Assembly: GCF_009604405.1 (NCBI RefSeq)
Contig: NZ_WEGK01000016.1
Coordinates: forward strand, 1-64,000
Length of the DNA stretch: 64,000 bases
Source of the DNA: Nocardia macrotermitis
GTDB lineage: Bacteria > Actinomycetota > Actinomycetes > Mycobacteriales > Mycobacteriaceae
Direction of reading: 5' to 3'
Below are positions 52,858 through 62,400 of this stretch, in pieces. Position 1 is the stretch's first letter. The number at the start of each line of letters is the position of its first letter. The position numbers and the translations under genes were made by a program. The notes under the pieces are model-generated. The model did no database searches, was not told the origin of the DNA, and saw only the letters and a list, made by a program, of their open reading frames with translations.

Positions 52858-54353
52858 CGGCCCGCACCGTTTTCGGTCACTTGCAAGGTTCCACCTCTAA
52901 GGATCGAGCTCAGCAGCAGGTATTCGGCGATGGTGGGCTGACGCCCGAGCAGTGCGGCAATGGCGGCGTCACCGGTGTAGTTCCCGGCGATCGCACCCGC
53001 GGCCGGCTTGACCGGCGGCTTCGCGGCGGCGGGCTTCTTGTCCGGGGTGGCCGCGGCCGGAGCCGGAGCGGTCAGGCCCGGAATGCCCTGCGGGAACAGG
53101 TTCTGCAACGGAGTTCCGGCGAACGGGTTGGCCGCGTTCGGCGTGTTCTGCTGCGGGGCCGCGGTCTGCGCGGTGAATCCCGGAATCGCGGGCAGGCCCG
53201 GGATCGCGGGCAGCTTGGGCAGGCCCTTCGCCGAGTCCAGCGTGCGCGGACGCAACGCGGTGGGCAGCGTGCCCGGATCCGAAACCGCCGGCGCCGTACC
53301 GCAACTCGGTCCCGCCATGGCGCCGTACCGCGGGCAGTCGCCGCGGTCGTACGGCTTGTACGGGGTGAAGGTCAGGCCCATGTTCCAGACCATCTGCTTC
53401 TGCGGGCCCCAGTGGAAGGTGGTGCCCAGCTGGCGAATCGAGGTGTTCAGGTTCGCGATGGCGATCGGCAGCGCGTCCGGCTGGCTGGTCAGCGCGCCGA
53501 ACAGGTCGCCGGTGCCGACGGTGAGCCGCTTACCGGCGTCGCCGTTGGCGGCGAACAGCGCGTTCACCTTGTCCACGGTGCTCTCGGTGCCGGTGATCAG
53601 ACCGGCGACCGCGGCCCGCTTGTCCGAGATGGTCTTCGCGGTCTTGACCGATTCGGCCAGCGAGCTCATCAGTTCGGGTGCGGACTGGTTCAGCGCGTGC
53701 GTCGCCGCGGAGAAGTTGTCCAGCGTCTGCCCGACATCGGGCACCGCCTTGCGCAGTTGGGTGAGCACGGTGTCCAGGCGCTCGATCGTGGAACCCGGTA
53801 CCCGGCTGCCACTTTCGAGTCCGTAGGACAGGGTGCCGAGCACCCGGCCCAGCTGCACCGGGTCGATCTTGTCCAGGATGGTGCGCACGGTGGTCAGGGT
53901 GTCCTGCAGCGCGATGGTGCCCTGGCTGCGGTCCTCGGCGATGGTCGAGCCCGCGCGCAGATGGGACTGCGCGGGACCGTTGTAGACCAGTTCGACCGAG
54001 GTGACGGCGAACAGGTTGCTCGGGACCACGCGCGCGGTGACGTTCGAGGGGATGTTGCCGACGAAGTCCGGCTTCATCTCGATGTGCACCTGCTGCTGCG
54101 CGCCCTTGTCCGCGACCGCGACGTTCTTGACCGAACCCACCAGGATGCCGCGGAACTTCACATCGGCGTTGTCCGGCAGACCGTCACCGGTGGTGCTCAG
54201 ATCGGCGGTCACATCCACCTTGGGATGCAGGATGTATCCCTTGTACCGGGCCATCAGGAATCCCAGGATCAATGCGAAGACGATCAGGCCGGACGCACCC
54301 GCGACCAGCAGTTGCCGCATTGTCGGTCCGCGGCCACTCGGATCGATGATCAT
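52854..54353 (-). CDS. mceA: Mce-family protein (MceA), first subunit
   Basis: The 499-residue protein has an N-terminal anchor (LLVAGASGLIVFALILGFLMARY) and an MCE domain (KVDVTADLSTTGDGLPDNADVKFRGILVGSVKNV). Needle helices follow, and the C-terminal region of about 170 residues is rich in Pro/Ala/Lys/Gln with GLPAIPG motifs. A long tail is common in MceA. It begins 12 bases after yrbEB. Confidence 0.93.
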   Translation of the reverse strand: MIIDPSGRGPTMRQLLVAGASGLIVFALILGFLMARYKGYILHPKVDVTADLSTTGDGLPDNADVKFRGILVGSVKNVAVADKGAQQQVHIEMKPDFVGNIPSNVTARVVPSNLFAVTSVELVYNGPAQSHLRAGSTIAEDRSQGTIALQDTLTTVRTILDKIDPVQLGRVLGTLSYGLESGSRVPGSTIERLDTVLTQLRKAVPDVGQTLDNFSAATHALNQSAPELMSSLAESVKTAKTISDKRAAVAGLITGTESTVDKVNALFAANGDAGKRLTVGTGDLFGALTSQPDALPIAIANLNTSIRQLGTTFHWGPQKQMVWNMGLTFTPYKPYDRGDCPRYGAMAGPSCGTAPAVSDPGTLPTALRPRTLDSAKGLPKLPAIPGLPAIPGFTAQTAAPQQNTPNAANPFAGTPLQNLFPQGIPGLTAPAPAAATPDKKPAAAKPPVKPAAGAIAGNYTGDAAIAALLGRQPTIAEYLLLSSILRGGTLQVTENGAGR

Positions 54354-54365
54354 GTGCCCGGCCCC

Positions 54366-55229
54366 CTATCCCGAGATCCTGATGCCGGGGTTGACGCCCC
54401 AGACCGCCAGCGTGATGAACAGGTCGGCGAACACGACCGCGATGATGCAGTACTTGATCGCCCGGCCGGCTGCGACGCCGACGCCCTCGGGACCGCCGGA
54501 GGCGAAGAACCCGTAGTAGCACTGGATGAACGTGGTGATCGCGACGAACAGGATCGCCTTGAGCAGCGACCACAGCACGTCGTGCGGGACCAGGAATTGG
54601 TAGAAGTAGTGCTGGAAGGTGCCGCTCGCGGTGCCGCCGTACAGGCCGACGGTCCACGCGCAGGTCAGGTAGGCGAACGGCAGCGCCAGGCAGTACAGCG
54701 GGACGATCGCGATCATCGCGGCGATCATCCGGGTGCTGACCAGGTACGGCAGCGGCCGGATGGCCTGCGATTCCAGCGCGTCGATCTCCTCGGCGATACG
54801 CATCGAGCCGAGCTGCGCGGTGAAGCGGCAACCGGCCTGTGCGGCGAAGGCGACCGTGGCCAGCATCGGGCCGAGTTCGCGGGTGGTGGCGAACGCGGAG
54901 ATGGCGCCGGTGATCGGGCTCAGACCCAGCAGGTTCAGCGAGGTGTAACCCTGGATGCCGACGGTCATACCGCCGAACGCGCTCAGGATGAGCACGACGC
55001 CGATGGTGCCACCACCGACGATCAGGCTGCCGTTACCCCAGGTGACGTCCGAGAGCAGCCGCCAGACTTCCTTCGGATAGTGCTTGAACGCCAAGGGGAT
55101 CGAGCCGAGCGACCGCAGGAAGAAGAAGACCTGATGGCCGATGCGCGCGAGCCAGTCGCGGGGTGCGCCCGCGGAGTGCTTGATGCGCTCGAGTGGCCGC
55201 AGTAGCGGCGGGACATAAGTAGACGACAC
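54366..55229 (-). CDS. yrbEB: YrbE-type ABC permease (YrbEB)
   Basis: The 287-residue membrane protein starts at GTG. It has the MlaE/YrbE layout: an amphipathic N-terminus, five or six hydrophobic helices, and the conserved cytoplasmic loop ATTRELGPMLATVAFAAQAGCRFTAQLGSMRIAEEIDALES. It pairs with YrbEA to form the inner-membrane channel that accepts substrate from the Mce tube; ATP hydrolysis comes from a separate MceG. Confidence 0.95.
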   Translation of the reverse strand: MSSTYVPPLLRPLERIKHSAGAPRDWLARIGHQVFFFLRSLGSIPLAFKHYPKEVWRLLSDVTWGNGSLIVGGGTIGVVLILSAFGGMTVGIQGYTSLNLLGLSPITGAISAFATTRELGPMLATVAFAAQAGCRFTAQLGSMRIAEEIDALESQAIRPLPYLVSTRMIAAMIAIVPLYCLALPFAYLTCAWTVGLYGGTASGTFQHYFYQFLVPHDVLWSLLKAILFVAITTFIQCYYGFFASGGPEGVGVAAGRAIKYCIIAVVFADLFITLAVWGVNPGIRISG

Positions 55230-55233
55230 CGGC

Positions 55234-56109
55234 TCAGACCATCTGTGCGGGGAACAGGGTGTTGTAAATCTGGGTGATGATCAGGTTGACGCCGAAGAGC
55301 ATCACCGCCGAGAGCACCACCGCCGTGTTCACCGAGTTCGCGACGCCACCCGGGCCGCCGCGCGTGGTGAGCCCGGCATCGCAGGCGATGATCGCCGCGA
55401 GCAGTCCGAAGATCAACGACTTCACGAGTGCGACGAGCAGGTCCGTGGTCACGGCGAACGACGCGAACGTGCCGATGTAGGAACCCGGCGTACCGCTCTG
55501 CGCGAAGATGTTGAACACGTAGCCGGTAAGGAAGCCGACGAAAACCACGAAGCCACACAGCAGAACGGACACTAACATAGCCGCGCCGAGCCGGGGGGCG
55601 ACCAAGCGCCGTAGCGGGTCGACGCCCATCACCTTCATGGCGTCGATCTCCTCGCGGATGGTGCGCGAACCGAGGTCGGCGCAGACCGCCGATCCGACGG
55701 CGCCGGCGATCATCAGCGAGGTGACCAGCGGCGCGCCCTGCTGGATGATGCCCAGGCCGTTCGCGGCGCCGATGAACGAGGTCGCGCCGACCTGCTGGGC
55801 GACCGAGCCGACCTGGATCGAGACGATCACGCCGATCGGGATAGCGACCAGCAGTGTGGGCGCGGCGGCGACACTTGCCATGAAGGCGCATTGCCGCACG
55901 AATTCCGCAAACGGGAAGCGTCCACGGAAGATGCTGACGAACAGCTCTCCGATGGCCTCGATACCCATCGTGATCTGGCGGCCGAAGGTCTCGATCGACC
56001 GTTTCGGATGATCCTGCCAATACCCTCTGCCCCAGTCGAGCGCACCACTCATTCGTGACGCTGGGCGGACGTCCTGTGGCCCGCCCGGACGGTCGGTGGT
56101 GAACTGCAC
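55234..56109 (-). CDS. yrbEA: YrbE-type ABC permease (YrbEA)
   Basis: The 291-residue protein starts at GTG after GAGGGG. Its layout is as in YrbEB, with the loop GAPLVTSLMIAGAVGSAVCADLGSRTIREEIDAMKVMGVDPLRRLV. It is the first gene of the mce operon. The two permeases are separated by four bases. Confidence 0.95.
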   Translation of the reverse strand: MQFTTDRPGGPQDVRPASRMSGALDWGRGYWQDHPKRSIETFGRQITMGIEAIGELFVSIFRGRFPFAEFVRQCAFMASVAAAPTLLVAIPIGVIVSIQVGSVAQQVGATSFIGAANGLGIIQQGAPLVTSLMIAGAVGSAVCADLGSRTIREEIDAMKVMGVDPLRRLVAPRLGAAMLVSVLLCGFVVFVGFLTGYVFNIFAQSGTPGSYIGTFASFAVTTDLLVALVKSLIFGLLAAIIACDAGLTTRGGPGGVANSVNTAVVLSAVMLFGVNLIITQIYNTLFPAQMV

Positions 56110-56645
56110 TGGCTAACCCCTCTCGACGTCGGTTACACGCCCCGACGACTGTTTGCTCGAGGAACCTTACTACGGAGTTAGGAAAAACACATCACCATCT
56201 GTGACTGCGATCATTGACCCAGATCACCGCCGGTAGACGGCTGTGAGTCGGGACAAGCGGTTGGTAAATGCCACAAAAAGCGCGATTGCTTTCTAGAACA
56301 CGTTCGGAGTTCCTGAACGGTCGTCCAACTTGTGTCCGCGGTCCGGTCGAATACCCCGGATTACGTTTATCCAAAACCAATCACAGTTATCCGATGTTGC
56401 CGATGCGCGATGAGCGTAACTCTCGGCCGAGCCGATCCCGGGGCTATCACACTCGTGTCGCGGCGGCGACTCGCCGGTCACCACCGACCACCGTGGTAAT
56501 GGCCAACCGCGCCGTCACACTCGGTGCACCGGCATCTGACCGGCAAACTCGCTAGTCACACCGGCCGCGTCGACGCGCCGATACTGACAGGATGTAGTAC
56601 GACATGGGTTGATATCGTGCGGGCTTCCGACGTCTCTGGAGGGAC
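56110..56645. promoter_or_regulatory. mce operon/S1 protease divergent intergenic region
   Basis: The 536 bases between yrbEA (minus) and the S1 protease (plus) contain no gene I trust. The part nearest yrbEA (56155-56300) is noticeably AT-rich for this genome, with a TACTACGGAGTTAGGAAAA stretch suited to a promoter and a TTCTAGAA palindrome near 56290. No MCE-type regulator gene (GntR or TetR) is adjacent. No operator is proposed with confidence. Confidence 0.5.
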
Positions 56646-57317
56646 ATGTTCAACACACTCGCCAAGGCGGCGCGGACCGCCTTCGCCGTGGCCATCGGCG
56701 CGGCGCTGCTCGGGACGGGCGCGGGAGTCGCGCAGGCCGCCGGCGGGCCGCCGGTGATCGGCGGCGGTTCCGGAATCATCATTGACAACCAGTTCGAATG
56801 CACCGTCACCACCATCGGTCACGACCGGGCCGGGCGGTTGGTCGGACTGACCGCCGGACACTGCGGCGAGGCGGGTGCGCAGGTGTGGGCGGAACAGGCT
56901 CGCGGGGCCGGAGTCATCGGTCACTTCGTGTACTCCAACCACGATCTGGACTACGCGGTGATCCAGTTCGATCCGGGCAAGGTGCGGCCGGTCAACCACA
57001 TCGGCGGGGTGACCATCACCGGGATCGGCGCGCCGGCCCAGTTCCCCAACATCGTCTGCAAGGAGGGCCGGACCACCGGCAACACCTGCGGACTGGCCTG
57101 GGGCGATGTCTTCCAGACCGATGAGACCTGGACCCAGATGTGTGTGGTCGAGGGCGATTCCGGTGCGCCGGTCGTCATCGGCACCCGGCTGGTCGGCATG
57201 GTGAACGCCTATCTGGCGGTGGCCTGCTTCGGTCCGGAGGTCGGCACCAATATGAACGCCATCCTGAACGATCTGAACCGGCGCGGCGGCGCGGGTGCGG
57301 GGTACGCCCCGATCTGA
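56646..57317 (+). CDS. secreted trypsin-like (S1) serine protease
   Basis: The 223-residue protein has a signal peptide cleaved near AQAAGG (residues 29-33) and a compact chymotrypsin-fold domain. The triad is clear: His72 in LTAGHCG, Asp102 in HDLDYAVI and Ser172 in EGDSGAPV. Two Cys pairs (C52/C73-like and C138/C148-like) suggest disulphides. This S1-family form, without a propeptide or extra domain, is common in Nocardia and mycobacteria. It is secreted and may cleave host or surface proteins; the substrate is unknown. Confidence 0.9.
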   Translation: MFNTLAKAARTAFAVAIGAALLGTGAGVAQAAGGPPVIGGGSGIIIDNQFECTVTTIGHDRAGRLVGLTAGHCGEAGAQVWAEQARGAGVIGHFVYSNHDLDYAVIQFDPGKVRPVNHIGGVTITGIGAPAQFPNIVCKEGRTTGNTCGLAWGDVFQTDETWTQMCVVEGDSGAPVVIGTRLVGMVNAYLAVACFGPEVGTNMNAILNDLNRRGGAGAGYAPI

Positions 57318-57337
57318 TCGGTCCGTCCAGAACCTCG

Positions 57338-57377
57338 CCGCGGGGCGGTGATCCTGATCCGGGTCACCGCCCCGCGG
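57338..57377. terminator. bidirectional hairpin terminator
   Basis: A 14-bp perfect stem CCGCGGGGCGGTGA (57338-57351) pairs with TCACCGCCCCGCGG (57364-57377) over a 12-base loop. It lies between the convergent S1 protease and MFS genes; its right arm overlaps the last codons of the MFS gene. Confidence 0.85.
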
Positions 57378-58839
57378 TGTGTCCGGGGGGATTCGGTTGG
57401 ACCGCGGGGCCGCTCATATCGCACCGCGGCAGGGTGTCCACCGCACCGGATTCGTGGCGGGTCCGCGGCGTGCCCAGCAGGGCCGCGGCGATCACCGCAC
57501 CGGTCAGCAGCAGTCCGACGCAGATCCACATCGCGGTCGTGAAGCCGTGGTCGATCGCGGTGGCGTCGGTGACCGAGCCGGAGATTCCGGCCAGCCCGGG
57601 CAGGGCGGCCACCGCGAGCAGTTGCGCGGTCCGGGCGACGGCGTTGTTGACGCCCGAGGCGATTCCGGCCTCGGCGGCGGGGACCGCGCCCAGCACCGCC
57701 CCGGTCAGCGGGGCCACCAGGGTGGACAGGCCGAGGCCGAAGACGATCACGCCGGGCAGCACGTCGCGCAGGTAGCCGCCCACATGTCCGGAGTCCGGGC
57801 CGATGCGCAGCAGCAGCACCAGTCCGGCCGCGGCCAGCAGCGGACCGATGGTCATCGGCAGGCGCGGACCGTGGCGTTGCGCCCAGCGGCCCGCGGGGGC
57901 GGACAGCACCAGCATGAGCACGGTCAGCGGCAGGGTCGCGATACCCGCGAACAACGGCGAGAAGTGCGCGACCTGCTGGAGTTGCAGGACCAGGAGGAAG
58001 AACACGCCGCCCAGGGCCGCGTAGACCGCGAGGGTCACCAGGTTGGCCGCGGTGAACACCCGGGAGCGGAACAGCGCGGGCGGCACCAGCGGATGGTCGC
58101 TGCGCAGCTCGATCAGCACGAAGACCGCCAGCAGCACCACGCCGGCGACGGCGAGCAGCGGCATCTTCTCGATCAGCCCGAAGGTCAACGCGCCCAACGC
58201 CACCGCGACCACGAGCGCCCCCGGCACATCGGCCCGGCGCGAGGCGGCCGGATCCCGGCTCTCGGGCACATGCCGCAGCGCCACCGCGACAACGACCGCC
58301 GCCAACGGCACATTGATGAAGAAGATGGACCGCCAGGAAGCCACCTCGATCAGCCAGCCGCCCAGGAACGGCCCGACCGCGCTGGCGATGCCGCCGAACC
58401 CGGACCACAGCCCGATCGCCGCCCCCTGATCCCGCTCATCGATCGAGGAGGAGATCAACGCCAGACTCCCCGGCGTCAGCAGCGCCCCCGCCATGCCCTG
58501 CACGACCCGCGCGGCCACCAGCATCTCGATATTCACCGCCGCACCGCACAGCACCGACGCCGCCGCGAACCCGACCGTCCCCCAGACGAGCACCTTGCGC
58601 CGCCCGAGCCGATCCCCCAGCGACCCGCCGAGCAGAATGAACGACGCGAGCGTCAGCGTGTACCCGCTCAACGTCCACTGCAACCCCGCCACCCCGGTAT
58701 GCAACGCATCCCCGATCCGCGGCAGCGCGATATTGACCACGGTCGCATCCAACGAGGCCACCGCCGACCCGAGCACGGTAGCCACCAGAATCCACCGCCC
58801 GGTCCGAGACCTCAACCGAGGCACCCCACCCCCACTCAC
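57364..58839 (-). CDS. MFS multidrug exporter (DHA2/EmrB type)
   Basis: The product has about 491 residues and fourteen hydrophobic helices. Family motifs are motif A between helices 2 and 3 (GGSLGDRLGRRKVLVWG), the helix-1 VATVLGSAVASLDATVVNIALPRIG, and motif C-type GIWSGFGGIASAVGPFLGGWL-like helix 5. These proton-driven exporters remove drugs or lipids. The start is uncertain: the N-terminal region is GC-repetitive; I choose the GTG giving VSGGGVPRLRSRTGRW, but longer starts to 58917 are possible. It stands alone, with no regulator beside it. Confidence 0.9.
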   Translation of the reverse strand: MSGGGVPRLRSRTGRWILVATVLGSAVASLDATVVNIALPRIGDALHTGVAGLQWTLSGYTLTLASFILLGGSLGDRLGRRKVLVWGTVGFAAASVLCGAAVNIEMLVAARVVQGMAGALLTPGSLALISSSIDERDQGAAIGLWSGFGGIASAVGPFLGGWLIEVASWRSIFFINVPLAAVVVAVALRHVPESRDPAASRRADVPGALVVAVALGALTFGLIEKMPLLAVAGVVLLAVFVLIELRSDHPLVPPALFRSRVFTAANLVTLAVYAALGGVFFLLVLQLQQVAHFSPLFAGIATLPLTVLMLVLSAPAGRWAQRHGPRLPMTIGPLLAAAGLVLLLRIGPDSGHVGGYLRDVLPGVIVFGLGLSTLVAPLTGAVLGAVPAAEAGIASGVNNAVARTAQLLAVAALPGLAGISGSVTDATAIDHGFTTAMWICVGLLLTGAVIAAALLGTPRTRHESGAVDTLPRCDMSGPAVQPNPPGHTAGR

Positions 58840-59040
58840 ACCCCACCCCCACGCTCGCCCACCGCCCAAGCACAACCGCTCACCCGGCCAGGCTACGACC
58901 CACCCCCACCCATCCACACCGTTTCACCGTGCGCGGAAATTTCCCAACCCCAACCAGTCCCGCCCCACATCTGGTCCTGTCCACTTGTCTTCGGGACATC
59001 CGGACCGCACGAACGGGCTGTCCACAGCACCGCCCTCGCA

Positions 59041-59520
59041 GGATGAACCGAGTTACCCAGCGGGAATACGTGATTCGGCAACGGCCCGGACACCCGACCA
59101 TCGGACAGCACGGTCCCCTCGCCTCCGGTCCGGCCACCCCTGTCCGGTCACCTCCGGTCCGCTCGAAGCCGGTCCGGCCAACCCCGCACAGTCCGGCCAC
59201 AACTCCATCAGCGCTCGATCCGCACCTGGTCGGTCTCGGCGACAGCGTCCCGACCATCGCGGACAGGCAGGCCGTCACACAGAACCGACCGGGCGGGCAG
59301 GCCCGAATCACTCGGCGAGAACACGTGATTCAGCGACGGCCCGGACACCCGAGCATCGCCCCTCTCGGACCACGCGCCTCCGGTCCGGCCAGCCCTGACC
59401 GATCGTGTGCTGGTCTCGTTCGGCCCGCTACGTCCGGTCCACTCGAGACCGGTCCGACTCTGGACAGTCCGGCCACGACTCCACCGGCGCTCGCATCCCG
59501 TGGTCGGTCTCGGTCACTCG
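59041..59520. repeat. two-copy imperfect direct repeat (about 255-276 bp period)
   Basis: Corresponding blocks recur: GTGATTCGGCAACGGCCCGG at 59071 and GTGATTCAGCGACGGCCCGG at 59325 (254 bases apart), and GTCCGGCCACAACTCC at 59191 and GTCCGGCCACGACTCC at 59467 (276 apart). The difference shows insertions between copies. The whole 58840-59823 stretch (about 980 bases) is rich in CCGGTCCGGCC-like motifs and holds no recognisable gene; the last about 300 bases (59531-59823) show nothing more. Confidence 0.75.
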
Positions 59521-59823
59521 GTCCGGCCGACGAAGCGTGGTGATTGGGACCTGTAACCCCGGGCCGGCTGACTCAGGTCGGTCTGTCTCGATCGGGGGCT
59601 CGGGCTGATCGGGGCCGCGGCTGTTCGGTCCGGGCATGTTGGGGCGATGGCAGGCGGGCCGCGGCTACTTGGTCTCGGGCTGTACGAGTCGGGTTGGTGA
59701 GGAGTGGATGGGAGCGGGGTGTTCAGGGATGCGGGGGTGGGCGCGGGGAGTGTTCATGTGCTCGATTCCTGGGTGTAGCAAATATCTAGGTATGGTTAGC
59801 GGTAGGTCAGGAGGGAGCGAACG

Positions 59824-60336
59824 GTGAAGGTTGTCAGCGTGGTTGGGGTTTCTGCTGTGGTGGTGGGGGTTTGTCTTTGTGGTGCTGGCAATGCGTCGGC
59901 TACTCAGGTGCAGTGTGATTCGGATGGGGGGCGGGATATCACGGTGGTGGCGGGGAATACTGCGTGTCGGGCGGCGGTGGGGGGTGCGGGGCACGCGCGG
60001 GCGGTGGGGTTGGACGGGATCGGGTTCGCGCAGGCCGGAGCGGGGGCTGTCGCGTTGGGGCTGGGGGTGTCCGGGGGGATCGGGGCCAGTGAGGGGACTG
60101 CGGGGGTGCCTATTGCTATCGGGGTGGGGCCGGAGGCGTATGCGTTCACCTCGTTGCACGATGCGACCGGGCCGGGGGTGAGCTTCGCGATGAATGGGTC
60201 GCTGGCGCAGGTCATCTCGGATTCTCACACCGTCACCTGTCTCGGATCGGCTGCGTTGGCATGGGATTCGCGGACCGGCAGTGGTTGCCTGGCCACACCC
60301 GTGGGCCTGTGGCGCACCGCCACACCACCGCGCTGA
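59824..60336 (+). CDS. small secreted Ala/Gly-rich protein
   Basis: The 170-residue protein starts at GTG after GGAGGGAG. A signal peptide (MKVVSVVGVSAVVVGVCLCGAGNASA) precedes a Gly/Ala/Val-rich domain with Cys in QVQCDSD, NTACRA, HTVTCLG and GSGCLA, suggesting two disulphides. The pattern is similar to Nocardia and Mycobacterium secreted proteins of the DUF6764 kind, but this assignment is tentative. No function is known. Confidence 0.65.
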   Translation: MKVVSVVGVSAVVVGVCLCGAGNASATQVQCDSDGGRDITVVAGNTACRAAVGGAGHARAVGLDGIGFAQAGAGAVALGLGVSGGIGASEGTAGVPIAIGVGPEAYAFTSLHDATGPGVSFAMNGSLAQVISDSHTVTCLGSAALAWDSRTGSGCLATPVGLWRTATPPR

Positions 60337-60695
60337 CCGAACTCACCGGATTGCCCAGCACCGGCGGACGACACGGGAATCTGTAAGCCGAGACGGCCCG
60401 GTACTGCCGACGCCGAACGCCGCCGGTAACGACTGAAACTTTCGGCAGTCAGGAGAACCCGAACCGCATCGGGCTGGGTCGCGCTCGGGTGGGGATGGCA
60501 CTCCGCCGCCGGGACGGCACTCGCCCATCGCCGTCAGAACGACGCTGCGCATCACCGTCGGGACGACGCCGCGCATTGCGGGAACCGCCGCCGAGACGGC
60601 CTGGTATCGCTGACACTGCCGAACATCGCGAGCAGCGGACTGTTTCGATAACGGATGCGCTCGAACCGGAGCGGGGGCTGTGTCGTGTTTCGGGT
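60337..60695. other. 359-base intergenic stretch with short direct repeats
   Basis: It contains a 24-bp imperfect tandem pair (AACGACGCTGCGCATCACCG / GACGACGCCGCGCATTGC, about 60538-60580) and recurring GAGACGGCC blocks. The open frame that runs through it into the P450 gene has no ribosome site or family resemblance, so it is not part of the P450. I see nothing else. Confidence 0.5.
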
Positions 60696-62114
60696 ATGAC
60701 TGGTGTGTCTCGGGGCGAGGGTGGGTTGCGGGTGCCGCGGCCGGTGGTGGGGCATGCGGTGGCGGCGGGGGTGGACTTCGAGCGGTATTTCCGGTGGCGG
60801 CGGGGGCGGGACGGGGATCCGTTCGTGGTGCGGTTTCCCGGGTTCGGGGGTGCGGTGTTCACGGGGACGGCGGAGGGGGCCGGGGAGATCTTCCGGGCAC
60901 CGGTGGAACTGTTGAGGCCGCCGCTGCCGAATCCGATCGAGCCGTTGGTCGGGGCGGCATCGCTGATTCTGGCGCGTGATCAGCGGCATCGGCGGGAGCG
61001 GTCGATGTTGATGCCCGCCTTCCATCGGTCGCGAATCGCACACTACGCCAACGTTGTTCGTGATTCGGCGGATGCGGAACTGGATGGGGCGGGGGCGGGT
61101 CCGGCGTGGCGGGCGGGCACCCGGGTGGACGCGCGGGTGGCGGCGCGGGCGATCACGTTGCGTGTGGTGCTGGAGGTGCTCTTCGGGGACGGAAGCCGTT
61201 CTCGCCGTGCGGAATACACTGACGCGGTGGTGCGGTTCCTGAATGCCTTCAGCGGGCCGCTGATGTTGCTTCCGGCGTTGCGGCACAGCGCATTCGGATA
61301 TGCGCCCTGGGATCGGTTCCTGGACGCCCGAGCCCGGCTCGACGCCTTGATCGATGCCGAAATCGCCACGCGGAGAACGGATATCGCGCGCAACCCGGCC
61401 CTGCCCACGGGCACCGACGTCCTGTCCACCCTGCTGGCGGCCCGCCACGACGACGGCTCCCCGATCGACGACGCCGACCTGCGCGATCACCTCCGCACCC
61501 TGCTGGTCGCGGGCCACGAGACGACCGCGACGAGCCTGGTCTGGGCGCTGTACCGACTACATCGCCATCCCGAAACGCTGGCCCGCCTGCGCACCGAACT
61601 GGCCGATCTCGATCCCGGCGACGATCCCGCCGAACTACCCCGACTGCCGTATCTGGACGCGGTCTGCCAGGAGACGCTGCGGCTGCATCCACCCGTGCCG
61701 ATCGTGTTGCGGCGGCTGACCGGACCGTTCACGCTGCGCGGTGCGGCGCTGGACGCGGGGGACACCGTGGGCGTCGCCGTACCGTTGCTGCACTCGGATC
61801 CGAGGGTGTGGCCGGAGCCCGCGCGCTTCCACCCGGAACGTTTCCTGGACCGCCGCTACGGTCCCGCCGAGTTCGCCCCGTACGGCGGCGGACACCGCCG
61901 CTGCCTCGGTTCCACCCTGGCGGACTACGAGTTGCGCATCGTGCTCGCGCGGGTGCTGATGCGGACCGAACTGGCACTTACGCGCCACTATTCGCACGGA
62001 CCGATACCGCTGTCCGTACCGCACAACATCGCCACGGGCCCGCGTGCCGGAATTACGTTCATTGTCGTGTCCCACCACGGACACCTTCGTGATTCGTATC
62101 ACAATACTATTTGA
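60696..62114 (+). CDS. cytochrome P450
   Basis: The 472-residue haem monooxygenase has the I-helix motif AGHETTA, the K-helix ETLR (QETLRLHPPVP), and the haem-ligand loop FAPYGGGHRRCLGS with Cys403 as thiolate ligand. It is longer than small actinobacterial P450s and closer to bacterial CYP102/CYP110/CYP4-like groups with an N-terminal PRP...HAVAAGVDFERYF. The substrate is unknown, and no ferredoxin or reductase gene lies next to it. The start is at the ATG giving MTGVSRGEGG; earlier in-frame starts lie in low-complexity DNA. Confidence 0.92.
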   Translation: MTGVSRGEGGLRVPRPVVGHAVAAGVDFERYFRWRRGRDGDPFVVRFPGFGGAVFTGTAEGAGEIFRAPVELLRPPLPNPIEPLVGAASLILARDQRHRRERSMLMPAFHRSRIAHYANVVRDSADAELDGAGAGPAWRAGTRVDARVAARAITLRVVLEVLFGDGSRSRRAEYTDAVVRFLNAFSGPLMLLPALRHSAFGYAPWDRFLDARARLDALIDAEIATRRTDIARNPALPTGTDVLSTLLAARHDDGSPIDDADLRDHLRTLLVAGHETTATSLVWALYRLHRHPETLARLRTELADLDPGDDPAELPRLPYLDAVCQETLRLHPPVPIVLRRLTGPFTLRGAALDAGDTVGVAVPLLHSDPRVWPEPARFHPERFLDRRYGPAEFAPYGGGHRRCLGSTLADYELRIVLARVLMRTELALTRHYSHGPIPLSVPHNIATGPRAGITFIVVSHHGHLRDSYHNTI

Positions 62115-62400
62115 AGTGACATCGTTTCCAATGTTGCTGGGTACTACGCCAGGTCGGGCCCACGACCCCCGCGAACGGCGATTACGCCCCGGAACACGGC
62201 TTCGCGACCACCCCGGTGACGCATCACACCCCATCCGGAACGAGCCCATGACCACCGATCGGCGATTGGCCGAACCCGTTCGGAAATGTAGTAATGGATG
62301 CCGGGCCGGGGACGACACACATCTCGTTGTGCATCGTGAGCTAGATCTTCCGCGCATCTGCGCGCGTGAGAAGAGTTGAGGACTGAGAGGACGTACGGCT

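Noticed and set aside
52881..55205. 774-codon open frame on the plus strand
   Set aside because: It is antisense to mceA and yrbEB; its composition (Gln/Arg/His/Gly) is that of a shadow frame.
60489..60695. N-terminal extension of the cytochrome P450
   Set aside because: Arg/Pro-rich low-complexity residues from short DNA repeats; the family start begins after 60696.
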